This document shows positions 37,662 through 47,412 of a stretch of 64,000 nucleotides of DNA, one piece after another; within the stretch, counting starts at the first letter, position 1, and every line of letters begins with the position of its first letter. The DNA is taken from the NCBI GenBank assembly GCA_023664865.1, contig JAMPEU010000005.1:1-64000 (forward strand), written 5' to 3'. A model generated the notes under the pieces. The model had not been told where the DNA came from. It saw nothing but the letters and a program-made list of their open reading frames with translations, and did not search any database. The stretch is from Butyrivibrio sp. (GTDB lineage Bacteria; Bacillota; Clostridia; Lachnospirales; Lachnospiraceae). The translations under genes were made by a program, and so were the position numbers.

Positions 37662-38996
37662 TCATAACTTATTGTGATTGATAAGCGTAGAGTAGATTCC
37701 ATCTTCATATTTCAATTGTTCTTGAAATAATTCACCCAAATCCTTCCGCATCAATAGATAATCCCATATCTGCATATGTTTATTAACATAATTTTTCCAT
37801 GACCAATCCCGCACTGCTTCTGTCTTTTCCAAGCGTTTGCGCTGCAAATCAATAAAGGCATTGTGAAACTGTGTAACATTTCTGCAGGGATAATCAATAT
37901 CGCAGTCAACATCCAGATGAAATCCCTGCGGTGTAACAATCGTTCCTACCCCTGCTGCCAGCGCATCCAGATATCCCATGTTTCCTTCGTCAAAACCCAT
38001 ATAAAGAAAATAATCTATGTCCTGCATAAGCTGATTATACGTATCATAATCAAAGGAATCATGATACTGTACCTCAAATCCTTTATTTCGCAGTTCATCC
38101 ACAATCCGTTCCCAGCCACTCCCCATGATGATAAATTTGAAATAATCACAATTGACACCATCTACAATATCTAAAATCGCAGTTTCCCGCTTTCTTACAT
38201 CATATGTGTCATAGCACCTATGCGTTATGCCGATTTTATATTTTTTAGGTCTGATTACCCCATCATGGGCCGGGTTAATATAACACAGCTTATTTGCCGG
38301 TATTCCATATGTTTTCAGCATTTCCATGGTTTCCCTTGACATACATATCCCCATGCCTGCCGTTTCTAACTGCTTTTTTAAAATAGAAAGTTTTTTATAA
38401 TCATCAAGATGTGTAATCATCAGCGTATCATGCGCATAAGGTTTATAATATCCCCCTTGAATATGATGGTTAATCTCAACATCCGGTCTGCTGTTATTTG
38501 AAATGTAAGCCCGAATTCCACTCTCATCCAAATATTGTTTCATGCGTTCCGCAAATTTTCTTAAAATCCAGCCTCCATCACCACAAACCAGATTAACCGT
38601 ATAAGTATCTTCAAAATTTACCCTTTTATAAGATTTTGTCGTTGCATCATATGTATTAGGAGTAAAAGCAATATTGTTTTGTATGCACAATACTTTGGCT
38701 TTGATATCATATCCCTTTATCTGCTCAAATATCTCCCAAAATATCTCCGAATCATATGTGAAAACTACAATATATATTTCTTCACGACATTTTAAAAGTT
38801 CCTCTGGTCTGCAGACTTTTATTCCATTAAGCACTCTGCCCGTCAAATCCGCATTTCTATCACACACATACGTAATCTGCGGCAACTTATCGCAGTTGTC
38901 CTTAAAACACTGTCCCATACCATATGCAACTATTTTTTTGGGTTCTCTTTTATATAATTCCAAAAAGTCTTCTTCAAATCTAATTAGCTCAATCAT
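37662..38996 (-). CDS. CgeB-like glycosyltransferase with N-terminal module
   Basis: 444 residues. The module spans about 18-105 (IVAYGMGQCFKDNCDKL, VCDRNADL, IVVFTYDSE). A GT-B domain of CgeB/Glyco_trans_1_2 type follows, with FIIMGSGWERIVDEL, DYFLYMGFDEGNMGYLDALAAG and a late IVTPQGFH. It overlaps the cupin gene by 4 bp. CgeB homologues decorate spore coats or surface glycans. Confidence 0.82.
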   Translation of the reverse strand: MIELIRFEEDFLELYKREPKKIVAYGMGQCFKDNCDKLPQITYVCDRNADLTGRVLNGIKVCRPEELLKCREEIYIVVFTYDSEIFWEIFEQIKGYDIKAKVLCIQNNIAFTPNTYDATTKSYKRVNFEDTYTVNLVCGDGGWILRKFAERMKQYLDESGIRAYISNNSRPDVEINHHIQGGYYKPYAHDTLMITHLDDYKKLSILKKQLETAGMGICMSRETMEMLKTYGIPANKLCYINPAHDGVIRPKKYKIGITHRCYDTYDVRKRETAILDIVDGVNCDYFKFIIMGSGWERIVDELRNKGFEVQYHDSFDYDTYNQLMQDIDYFLYMGFDEGNMGYLDALAAGVGTIVTPQGFHLDVDCDIDYPCRNVTQFHNAFIDLQRKRLEKTEAVRDWSWKNYVNKHMQIWDYLLMRKDLGELFQEQLKYEDGIYSTLINHNKL

Positions 38997-39436
38997 TCAT
39001 TTTCCTTTCTGATTATCTGATCTTCCTGTACTCCCTCAAATCTTTTTTTATCATTATCTCCTGCATACGGTCCTTGCTTTACTTCTATCATTTCTACCTC
39101 TTCTATCACACGAAACCCATGTCCGCCTGAAATCAGCAAAATAATATCTCCGGCATGCAACTCTTTGCTTTCCAGATAATCTTCATAATCATCATAAAAA
39201 TCAACACGCAGAATACCTTTTTTAATAAAAAGCACTTCCTGCGTCAATACCACATTTCTATGAACCATGTTATGCACATGGGCATCTATCACCTTCCCTG
39301 TAGGATGATGCATATATGCTACCTGCTGCGAGTATTCATTTGGTGTAATAAAATCTACTCCATCGCACTCATAGTTATTGCGAATGATCATTGCCAATAA
39401 CTTATTCTTTTTCTTTACTTCCTCAACTTGTCCCAT
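38993..39436 (-). CDS. Small cupin protein
   Basis: 147 residues from MGQVEEV, which has GGAGG close upstream. A single cupin barrel is present with HVHNMVH, the strand QEVLFIKKGILRVDF and the GDIILLISGGHGF turn. Cupins of this size in glycan loci are WxcM/dTDP-sugar isomerase-like or act as ligand-binding proteins. Its 3' end overlaps the CgeB-like gene by 4 bp. Confidence 0.75.
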   Translation of the reverse strand: MGQVEEVKKKNKLLAMIIRNNYECDGVDFITPNEYSQQVAYMHHPTGKVIDAHVHNMVHRNVVLTQEVLFIKKGILRVDFYDDYEDYLESKELHAGDIILLISGGHGFRVIEEVEMIEVKQGPYAGDNDKKRFEGVQEDQIIRKENE

Positions 39437-39476
39437 CTCTCCTCCTACCACATACCGATTATTTATTCTTTTTTAT

Positions 39477-40382
39477 TTACTCACAATAAAGCCTAAAAAA
39501 TGGGAACACTACTTTTTTAGTAGAAATATGCAGCGCTTTCCAGAAATCCCTCTTCCACTCATTTCTGGCTTTAGCCGCATCCATTTCCTTTGCATAACAA
39601 AACAGAGAAAAAAGTCGCATTTTCCACAACAGATATCTCCCTACCGAAGCATACTGCAGGATTTGCTTTTTATATCTCTCTACCATTATCTTACATCCAT
39701 AATACATATTCCATTTATTGCTTGTCATGCTGACTTCGCTTTTTCGCATAACTGCAATATATTCCCCACTATGCATAATGGGGTAACGCATCCCAACCGC
39801 AACCACAAGCCCGTCATCCGTCCAGCCCTTTTGCTCTTCGTCCAATAAACCAATTTTCTGAAAAACAGAAGTTCGCAACATAATTGTACTTTGTAAACAT
39901 AAGGCAAGCTCCTGCATCAGATATCTTTTCTGACTTAGATTTTCCTTTCTTATATCAGTATAGATATTTTTATATTTTTTCCTTCCTACTTCAGTGTAAT
40001 GATTTCCATATACCATCGCCACTCCGGGGTTATTATGAAATACTTCAACCCTACAGGCAATAGCATCCACCAGCAGATAATCATCTGTATCTAAAAAAGT
40101 CAGATATTCCCCTTGTGCTATTTTAATGGCGGTATTTCTGGCTGCATTTGCTCCTTTTTTCCCTTCAGGATTCATACAATATCTAATTCTTACATCTTCT
40201 TTCATTCTCTCTGCAATATATTCTTTAGTGCCATCCGTAGAATGGTCATCACAGACAATAATTTCAATATTTCGATACGTTTGAGATAAACAGGAATCAA
40301 TTGCATCGCCAATGATGTGTTTCCGATTATATGTCGGCATAATAATCGATACCAACCCTTTTTTGTAATTCATTTTTCTCAC
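39477..40382 (-). CDS. GT2 glycosyltransferase
   Basis: 301 residues. GT-A signature: SIIMPTYNRKHIIGDAI, VCDDHSTDGTK, TFLDTDDYLL, and KGWTDDGLVVAVG for the acceptor side. No Rossmann-like module is attached; the C-terminus is a short basic hydrophobic tail (VVFPFFRLYCE). Inverting transferase of unknown donor. Confidence 0.88.
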   Translation of the reverse strand: MRKMNYKKGLVSIIMPTYNRKHIIGDAIDSCLSQTYRNIEIIVCDDHSTDGTKEYIAERMKEDVRIRYCMNPEGKKGANAARNTAIKIAQGEYLTFLDTDDYLLVDAIACRVEVFHNNPGVAMVYGNHYTEVGRKKYKNIYTDIRKENLSQKRYLMQELALCLQSTIMLRTSVFQKIGLLDEEQKGWTDDGLVVAVGMRYPIMHSGEYIAVMRKSEVSMTSNKWNMYYGCKIMVERYKKQILQYASVGRYLLWKMRLFSLFCYAKEMDAAKARNEWKRDFWKALHISTKKVVFPFFRLYCE

Positions 40383-40417
40383 CTCTTCAATTTATCCCAT
40401 TGCATTATCCCTCAGAT

Positions 40418-41548
40418 TTAACTGTTTGAAATTTGAGCCATCACCTTTTTAACTCCGTCTACTACCTTATCCATCTGCTCCTTAGTCAAGGCAAGCCCGC
40501 TTGGAATATAAAATCCCTTCCTCGCGAGGTACTCTGCATTTGGATAATTCTCATCAACAAACAGCCTTTTGTCCTGATATACCGGCTGCTCGTGCATACA
40601 CCAGAAAAATGTTCTTGAGCCAATACCCTCTTCTGCAAGAAGCTTCTGTATAGTTTTATTATCGGCTTTAATGTCTTTTTTCAACACTATTCCATATACC
40701 CAGTATATATTTTCCGCATAATCTGTTTTTTCAATCGGAAGCATAATACCATCTATTTCTTTCAACCGTTCTGTATAATATCTTCCCATCTCACGCTTTC
40801 GCTCAACAAATTCGCCTAATCTCTCTAACTGTGCAAGCCCGACTGCTGCCTGCAAATTGGTAAACCGGTAATTATCACTGATTTCATCATGAACATATCG
40901 GATATCTTTTCTAAAGCATAAATTCCTAATAATCCGGCATCTCTCTGCCAGTCCTTCATCATCAGTCACAACCATACCACCCTCACCTGTTGTGATATGC
41001 TTATTTGGATAGAAACTGAATGTGCTGATATCCCCAAAACTTCCGCATGGTTTCCCATTATATGTCTGACCGTGCATCTCCGCAGCATCCTCAATTACTT
41101 TTAAATTATATTTACGGGCAAGTCCAAGAACCTTATCTACTTCAACCGGCAGACCATATAAGTGAACAATCATGATAGCTTTTGTTCTTGATGTTATTTT
41201 AGCTTCGATTTCATCCACATTCATATTCCATGTATATAAATCGCTATCAACAAGTACAGGAACCGCCCCCAATTTCGTAATTGCCATCGCGCAGGAAATA
41301 ATTGTAAATGTCGGCATAATGACTTCATCGCCTTCGCCAATTCCTAATGCCTGAGCCGCTACTTCCAGTGCTGCTGTTCCATTCGATACTGTTATGCCAT
41401 ATTTACGGTCTACAGTTGCACTCATTTTCTGTTCAAATTCCTTGACGAAAGGACCCTCTGATGATATCCAGCCTGTGTCAATACATTCGCATAGATATTT
41501 TTTTTCATTGCCATTTAGCAATGGTTCATTTACCGGTATAAAATCCAT
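40418..41548 (-). CDS. DegT/DnrJ/EryC1/StrS aminotransferase
   Basis: 376-residue PLP aminotransferase that aminates nucleotide-linked keto sugars. The start VNEPLLNGNEKKYL is typical, and the internal aldimine lysine is in STFSFYPNKHITTGEGG. The C-terminal half has the dimer motif NYRFTNLQAAVGLAQLE. It implies an amino sugar such as a dTDP- or UDP-linked amino-deoxyhexose in the glycan. The keto-sugar-forming dehydratase is not in the window. Confidence 0.92.
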   Translation of the reverse strand: MDFIPVNEPLLNGNEKKYLCECIDTGWISSEGPFVKEFEQKMSATVDRKYGITVSNGTAALEVAAQALGIGEGDEVIMPTFTIISCAMAITKLGAVPVLVDSDLYTWNMNVDEIEAKITSRTKAIMIVHLYGLPVEVDKVLGLARKYNLKVIEDAAEMHGQTYNGKPCGSFGDISTFSFYPNKHITTGEGGMVVTDDEGLAERCRIIRNLCFRKDIRYVHDEISDNYRFTNLQAAVGLAQLERLGEFVERKREMGRYYTERLKEIDGIMLPIEKTDYAENIYWVYGIVLKKDIKADNKTIQKLLAEEGIGSRTFFWCMHEQPVYQDKRLFVDENYPNAEYLARKGFYIPSGLALTKEQMDKVVDGVKKVMAQISNS

Positions 41549-41582
41549 AATATATTACCTCAAACATTAGCTACTATGATTA

Positions 41583-42515
41583 TTATATGCATTTTAACAT
41601 AGTTTTCTTCTCACCGATGCTCAATTCATTGTTAATTATTATCCTGAATACCATTCTTCTAAAGAATAAATTCAATCGTTTTTCCATCTTATAGTATTGC
41701 TGCCTATTTTCACAATGAGTAATTGTTTGAAACGTCCAACACGCGCTTCTTAAATATTTCGCTTCAGCAACCTTTATATGTTGTGGATACTCTCTTTTTA
41801 TATCCTTAAGTATATCGCCAATATAATAAAGATATCTCATTAGCAAAAAATAATTACCTGTATTGCTAAGACTATTTTTTCTCACATAATTACAATATTT
41901 CGCTTCTCCTGTATTAATTACATTTCTGCTTTTCTTAAATAAATCATATGTTACCAGTACATCTTCCGATATTCCATATGGAAACCTTATATTTTTAAAT
42001 AGCTCCGCCCGATATATTTTTTCATTAACTCCATATGCAAATAGTCCTTTTAATAATTCACGCACCGCTTGGGAATTATCATATTTTGTTAATTTATCAG
42101 CACAATATTCTTTTCTTCTTAAACTACAACTGTCCTCTTTATAAATATAACGACCGCATGCCACTATATCAACATCATCTTCCATATGCAAAAGTAAAGT
42201 TTCATACATATCAGCTAAAATAGCATCATCACTGTCGCAAAAACCTATAAATTTACCTTTTGCAATTTCTAATCCTGCATTTCTGGCTGAACCCAAACCG
42301 CCATTTATTTTATGTATTACTTTTACCCTATTATCTTTTTTTGCGTAATTATCACATATTTCACCACTTCTATCGGTAGAGCCATCATCTACCAAAATAA
42401 TCTCCAAATTCTGATAGGTTTGGTTAATAATAGAGTCAATACATCTTAGCAAATATAATTCTGAGTTATATATCGGTACAATCACACTAATTAAATCCTT
42501 TTTCACATTATCCAT
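41583..42515 (-). CDS. GT2 glycosyltransferase
   Basis: 310 residues from MDNVKKDL, preceded by AAAGGTGGGAG. The GT-A core contains SVIVPIYNSELYLLRCI, LVDDGSTDRSG and GFCDSDDAI. The C-terminal ~70 residues are helical and basic with no Rossmann-like module. An in-frame upstream start would overlap the preceding gene by 22 bp and is less likely. Confidence 0.88.
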   Translation of the reverse strand: MDNVKKDLISVIVPIYNSELYLLRCIDSIINQTYQNLEIILVDDGSTDRSGEICDNYAKKDNRVKVIHKINGGLGSARNAGLEIAKGKFIGFCDSDDAILADMYETLLLHMEDDVDIVACGRYIYKEDSCSLRRKEYCADKLTKYDNSQAVRELLKGLFAYGVNEKIYRAELFKNIRFPYGISEDVLVTYDLFKKSRNVINTGEAKYCNYVRKNSLSNTGNYFLLMRYLYYIGDILKDIKREYPQHIKVAEAKYLRSACWTFQTITHCENRQQYYKMEKRLNLFFRRMVFRIIINNELSIGEKKTMLKCI

Positions 42516-42538
42516 GCCTACACTCCCACCTTTCCGCA

Positions 42539-43795
42539 CTAAATACAAAGCATATAGCAATATTCTGTTACTTTATTGTCTTCCAACGTACTTTTTATTG
42601 ATTTCCACAGTTCAGAATTCACTGCGCCTATTATTCCGGCATTTTTCTGTTTCCGGCATGCCTCTGATATCTTATATACTGGTTTCCCCATAAATTCATT
42701 ATCTGTATCAATCTCATCTGATACAATAAATCCATCATATTCAATCCCATTAACACGAAATTTTTCAGCAAGTGATTTTCCATAATATCCAGTCCCCCAT
42801 ATATATACATGCTGATAATTTCTTATGAAATTCCTTAACCCTGCTGATAAATAATTCTCACTGTAAAACTGCTTATATGCCTCAAATATATCCTCAATGT
42901 ATTTTTTCAAAGACTCATCGCTTTCTTCAATAAGTTTTTGCGCTTTCTTCATAAATTCAGTTACCTGCAAGTTATCACTGTAACGAAACGCAATAAACAG
43001 GTAATACAATACTTTATCATTCATGATTTTGCTAAATATCTTTTTAGTATATTCATCATATTCATGTATGAACCTTATCATTTTAGCATAATGTAGAATT
43101 ACCTTTTCAATATCGCTATTCAATGTGTCAACACACCATGAACCCTTATGATTATGCCTATATACCGACATGATTCTATCGAAATAATAGACCTTTCCTT
43201 TGGCTATGCTGTATAATTGCATAGGAATATCGCCAACGCCGCATTCCATAAAAAAGTGTTCCATATTCTTAATATCAGCCCGCATTATAATACTTGCCGA
43301 TGGTATATTACCATTATATTGCATAATCAATTCTTCAGGACTGATTTCCTTCTCTGACAAGTATGGATTCATAGCCTCTAAAGCATCCTTCTTATAATCC
43401 ATTAACAATGCATTATGTGCTGTCATAAAATAATCAGGATGCCTTTCCATCCAGTCTATCTGAATCCTTAACTTATTATTATCAATCCAAAAATCATCTC
43501 CCTCGCATATCGCAATATACCTTCCCCGACATTTTTTCAAAATATCCATAGTTATTGATGAAAGGCCTCTCTTTTTGCACTGATTTTCTGATTCATAAAT
43601 TACTCGAAACAAATCAGGATATTTTTTTTCATATTCTTGAATAATTTGCGGAGTATTATCCGTGGACGCGTCATCATGCACTATTGCTTCATATTTGAAT
43701 TCAACATTCTGATGAATGATACCTTCTAGTGTATCCCTAATATAACTTTCATGATTATACGTAATGCATACAACAGAAACCAGCACGTCATCCAT
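42539..43795 (-). CDS. GT2 glycosyltransferase with C-terminal module
   Basis: 418 residues. The catalytic domain has SVVCITYNHESYIRDTL, VHDDASTDNT and ICEGDDFWI. The module is at about 328-417 (HVYIWGTGYYGKSLAEKF, FIVSDE). Its ATGGATGAC start once overlapped the end of the radical SAM gene (NG then TGA); that link is broken by the AAA-gene insertion immediately upstream. Confidence 0.88.
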   Translation of the reverse strand: MDDVLVSVVCITYNHESYIRDTLEGIIHQNVEFKYEAIVHDDASTDNTPQIIQEYEKKYPDLFRVIYESENQCKKRGLSSITMDILKKCRGRYIAICEGDDFWIDNNKLRIQIDWMERHPDYFMTAHNALLMDYKKDALEAMNPYLSEKEISPEELIMQYNGNIPSASIIMRADIKNMEHFFMECGVGDIPMQLYSIAKGKVYYFDRIMSVYRHNHKGSWCVDTLNSDIEKVILHYAKMIRFIHEYDEYTKKIFSKIMNDKVLYYLFIAFRYSDNLQVTEFMKKAQKLIEESDESLKKYIEDIFEAYKQFYSENYLSAGLRNFIRNYQHVYIWGTGYYGKSLAEKFRVNGIEYDGFIVSDEIDTDNEFMGKPVYKISEACRKQKNAGIIGAVNSELWKSIKSTLEDNKVTEYCYMLCI

Positions 43796-43813
43796 TTTTC
43801 TTCTCCCCTATCT

Positions 43814-43837
43814 CCATCTGTTCAAGCTCATTCAATA
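43814..43837. repeat. 24-bp direct repeat, left copy
   Basis: Identical over all 24 bp to 47419-47442. On the minus strand it encodes the radical SAM gene end (ILNELEQM region), and the bases after it continue in frame as EIGEKKNG and a TGA that overlaps the GT2 start. It marks the downstream edge of the AAA-gene insertion. Confidence 0.95.
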
Positions 43838-43845
43838 GTAGCACT

Positions 43846-45540
43846 TCATCCAATCAGCACTCTTTTCCCCTCAAACGCAAAACCATATTTCCTTATCCGC
43901 CCAGCCGCAATCCCTTTGCTTAACAGGGTCTCCTCATAGCGTTTCTCTTCTATCTGGTTAAGCGCCGCTTGTACAGTGTCCTCAAGGGATGAGTCCTTTC
44001 GTGGATTATATACTTTAAATTCTATGATAAATGCATCCATGTCTTCCTCTCTCGGCTCCAGCATGATATCATACCTTCCAAACCCGCTTTCACGGTTGGA
44101 AGTAATAATATACTTATTCTCAAGCTCCACCATCAACCCCAGCACGAAACCATGATAAAAGCGTTCAGGCTCTGCTTTCTCTGAAGGACGCTTTCCAGTA
44201 TCAAAGCTGCTAAATGTCTCACATGCAACGCGGTTCATATATTCGTTCATAGCATCTAAATCACCTATAAGCAGCGCTTTTATGAAATCGTTATAATCTG
44301 AAATATTTCTGGAAAACCAACCGCGGATTATGCTTCTGAACATAATGTTTACCTCGCGGTTAGTCAGCATCAGTTCATATTCCGGATCCGTAACAGGATA
44401 TCCAGAACCATATTCCCCATGACTTAACACCTTAAGATATCCGCTTGCCAGAAGCAGACTCCAGATGGCATTTTCATTATCGTCAAGCTGGTTATATACA
44501 ATCTGTTCATCGATTATGGCGGAAATGGTCTCCCCGCGCATCAAGGCCTCGAATTCCAGTTTTATATTTCTATCCCCTTCCCGGATTAAGTTTCCCACAA
44601 GGCTGTTGGCACTTGTGTTTGCCCAATATGCCGACAGTTTCCCTGTATCCAGAAAATTCAATATTGACCATGGATTATAAATATCTTTTATGCTGCCAAA
44701 AGTAAAACCATCATACCAGTTCTTCACATCCTGCTTTCTATCACCCATTCCGTACTCATCCAGTGCAGCAAACACTTCCCCTTCCGTAAAACCGAAAGAT
44801 GTGCCGTATTCGCTGGAAGTCGTCGTTACTACTTTCAGATTATTCAAATCAGAAAAAATCGACTCCTTGCTCACCCTCGTAATCCCTGTCATAATGGCGC
44901 GTTCCAGCCACGGATTCGTCTTAAATGTCGAATTAAACATACTCCTGAAAAACGCCGTTATTTCCTTCCAGTATCCGCCCACATATGCTTCCTGCATCGG
45001 CGTGTCGTATTCGTCCAGCAGGATTATGACCTTCTTGCCGTAATAACGGCACAGATATTCTGACAACTGATTTAACGCCAGTGTCGCGTCCGTGTCTTCC
45101 ATATCGATAGTCTTCCTGCAAAAAGAATCTTTTTCCTGTTCCGTCAGACAGTCCCCTTGAAGCAGGAATGCACATCTGGAATACTCACTGGCAATTAACT
45201 GACATATTTTCCTGCGCGTAACATAATAGTCGGCTTCTTTCAAATTGGCAAATGACAGGCTTATGACAGGATATGTCCCCTGCAGCGCACGGTACTTCTC
45301 TTCCTGCCAGATGGACAATCCTTCAAACAAATCCCCCCGCCCCGCATACCTTATGGAAAAAAACTGCTCCGCCATGCTCATATTAAGCGTCTTGCCAAAC
45401 CGTCTCGGTCTGGTTATCAGAGTCACATCATCCCCGCTTTCCCACCATTCTTTCAAGAAATCGGTCTTATCTATATAGAAACATTCCCTCTCAATCACTT
45501 TACTGAAATCCTGAATCCCAATCCCTACTGTCCTTGCCAT
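43846..45540 (-). CDS. AAA-ATPase-like / PD-(D/E)XK protein (copy 1)
   Basis: 564 residues. The N-terminal AAA-ATPase_like domain (PF09820 type) has MARTVGIGIQDF, a variant Walker A RPRRFGKT (44-51) and Walker B VIILLDEYDTPMQEAY. The C-terminal PD-(D/E)XK-9 nuclease-like domain has RYDIMLEP and FIIEFKVYNP. The family is abundant in gut bacteria and its role is unknown. It is followed 83 bp upstream by a near-identical paralogue, with matching C-terminal halves. The pair is an insertion into the glycan operon. Confidence 0.88.
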   Translation of the reverse strand: MARTVGIGIQDFSKVIERECFYIDKTDFLKEWWESGDDVTLITRPRRFGKTLNMSMAEQFFSIRYAGRGDLFEGLSIWQEEKYRALQGTYPVISLSFANLKEADYYVTRRKICQLIASEYSRCAFLLQGDCLTEQEKDSFCRKTIDMEDTDATLALNQLSEYLCRYYGKKVIILLDEYDTPMQEAYVGGYWKEITAFFRSMFNSTFKTNPWLERAIMTGITRVSKESIFSDLNNLKVVTTTSSEYGTSFGFTEGEVFAALDEYGMGDRKQDVKNWYDGFTFGSIKDIYNPWSILNFLDTGKLSAYWANTSANSLVGNLIREGDRNIKLEFEALMRGETISAIIDEQIVYNQLDDNENAIWSLLLASGYLKVLSHGEYGSGYPVTDPEYELMLTNREVNIMFRSIIRGWFSRNISDYNDFIKALLIGDLDAMNEYMNRVACETFSSFDTGKRPSEKAEPERFYHGFVLGLMVELENKYIITSNRESGFGRYDIMLEPREEDMDAFIIEFKVYNPRKDSSLEDTVQAALNQIEEKRYEETLLSKGIAAGRIRKYGFAFEGKRVLIG

Positions 45541-45623
45541 ATGCTCCCCTTATTTTTTAAGATATAAGTTCTATATAAAATATAACACATTGCGGCATAT
45601 TCCTCAACGTGCCTTATCCTTTT

Positions 45624-47312
45624 TCAGCCAATCAGCACTCTTTTCCCTTCAAACGCAAAACCATACTTCCTTATCCGCCCAGTCGCAATCCCTTTGCTTA
45701 GCAAGGTCTCCTCATAGCGTTTCTCTTCTATCTGGTTAAGCGCCGCTTGTACGGTATCCTCAAGGGATGAGTCCTTTCGTGGATTATATACTTTAAATTC
45801 TATGATAAATGCATCCATGTCTTCCTCTCTAGGTTCCAGCATGATATCATACCTTCCAAACCCACTTTCACGGTTGGAAGTAATAATATACTTATTCTCA
45901 AGCTCTACCATCAACCCCAGCACGAAACCATGGTAAAAGCGTTCAGGCTCTGCTTTCTCTGAAGGACGCTTTCCGGTATCAAAGCTGCTAAATGTCTCAC
46001 ATGCGACACGGTTCATATATTCGTTCATAGCATCTAAATCACCTATAAGCAGCGCTTTTACAAAGTCGTTGTAATAATCATTTTCATTACTTTCAAACCA
46101 GTCACGAATCATATCGGAAAACATAATCCGCACCTCTTTATTCGTTAATGCCAGCCAGTAATGATATTCCCCCGTCCTCTCTACAAATTCTGTATCAGCA
46201 ACTTTCAGGTATCCGCCGGCAAGCAAGAAACTCCAGACTGCGCCTTTTTTCCCGGATAGCTGGTTATATACAATCTGTTCGTCGATTACAGTTGAGATTG
46301 TTTCCCCACGCATTAATGCCTCAAATCCTAATTTTATATTCTTATTTCCCTCTCGGATTAGATTATCCACAAGACTATTGGAACTTGTGTTTGCCCAATA
46401 TGCTGACAGTTTCCCTGTATCCAGAAAATTCAATATTGACCATGGATTATAAATATCTTTTATGCTGCCAAAAGTAAAACCATCATACCAGTTCTTCACA
46501 TCCTGCTTTCTATCACCCATGCCGTATTCATCTAGCACGGCAAATACCTCTTCCTCCGTAAAGCCAAAGGATGCTCCGTATTCATCGGAAGTTGTTGTTA
46601 CCACTTTCAGGTTATTCAAATCCGAAAAAATAGATTCTTTGCTAACTCTTGTTATTCCTGTCATAATGGCGCGTTCAAGCCACGGATTCGTCTTAAATGT
46701 CGAAGTAAAAAGACTTCTGAAAAATGCCGTTATTTCTTCCCAGTATCCACCCACATACGCTTCCTGCATCGGCGTATCGTATTCGTCCAGAAGAATTATT
46801 ACTTTCTTTTTATAATATCTGGCAAGAAAATCTGACAATTTGTAAATTGAAAATGTTGCCACCACTTCCGGCATATCCATAGAAACACTCTTGAAAAACT
46901 TTTTATCTTCTTCTGTCAGCAAACCACTATCCAAAAGAAAATAATTCTTAATATACAAATCTGTAAGCATCTGGCATATCCGCTGCTTTGCCTGGGCATA
47001 GTTTCTCTCTTTCACCCCTGCAAAAGAAAGGCTTATGAGCGGATAAGCGCCCTGCAAAGCACGGTATTTCTCATTCTGCCAGATAGAGAGAGCCTCAAAC
47101 AAATCCCCCCGCCCTTCATACTCCACTGAAAAGAAATGTTCCACCATGCTCATAGTCAAAGTTTTCCCAAATCGCCGGGGTCTTGTAATCAAGGTCACTT
47201 CATCCTGGTTTTCCCACCATTCTGATAAAAAACTTGTCTTATCCACATAAAAGTTTTTGCTTTCAATAATCTTGCCAAAATCCTGAATTCCAATTCCTAC
47301 GGTTCTTGCCAT
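45624..47312 (-). CDS. AAA-ATPase-like / PD-(D/E)XK protein (copy 2)
   Basis: 562 residues from MARTVGIG (AGGGAGAAGCAT upstream); an earlier in-frame start at 47363 is less likely. Walker A is RPRRFGKT and Walker B VIILLDEYDT; the nuclease-like C-terminus ends GYGR/GFAFEGKRVLIG exactly as in copy 1. The two copies are almost the same in the central ATPase part and the last ~170 residues but differ in a ~60-residue middle stretch and in the first ~170. The promoter at 47384-47412 lies within the inserted segment. Confidence 0.88.
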   Translation of the reverse strand: MARTVGIGIQDFGKIIESKNFYVDKTSFLSEWWENQDEVTLITRPRRFGKTLTMSMVEHFFSVEYEGRGDLFEALSIWQNEKYRALQGAYPLISLSFAGVKERNYAQAKQRICQMLTDLYIKNYFLLDSGLLTEEDKKFFKSVSMDMPEVVATFSIYKLSDFLARYYKKKVIILLDEYDTPMQEAYVGGYWEEITAFFRSLFTSTFKTNPWLERAIMTGITRVSKESIFSDLNNLKVVTTTSDEYGASFGFTEEEVFAVLDEYGMGDRKQDVKNWYDGFTFGSIKDIYNPWSILNFLDTGKLSAYWANTSSNSLVDNLIREGNKNIKLGFEALMRGETISTVIDEQIVYNQLSGKKGAVWSFLLAGGYLKVADTEFVERTGEYHYWLALTNKEVRIMFSDMIRDWFESNENDYYNDFVKALLIGDLDAMNEYMNRVACETFSSFDTGKRPSEKAEPERFYHGFVLGLMVELENKYIITSNRESGFGRYDIMLEPREEDMDAFIIEFKVYNPRKDSSLEDTVQAALNQIEEKRYEETLLSKGIATGRIRKYGFAFEGKRVLIG

Positions 47313-47383
47313 ATGCTTCTCCCTGTTTTGAGTTTGATTCATGACACCAAGCCCACATTGCACTGCTCATTACCATCGCATAT

Positions 47384-47412
47384 ATTATAGCATAAATTGG
47401 ATTACTTCACAA
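47384..47412 (-). promoter_or_regulatory. Promoter of the AAA-gene insertion
   Basis: On the minus strand, -35 TTGTGA (47407-47412) and -10 TATAAT (47384-47389) are 17 bp apart, with an extended -10 TGC. It lies just inside the insertion boundary. It would drive both AAA genes and then the downstream glycosyltransferase genes. Confidence 0.65.
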
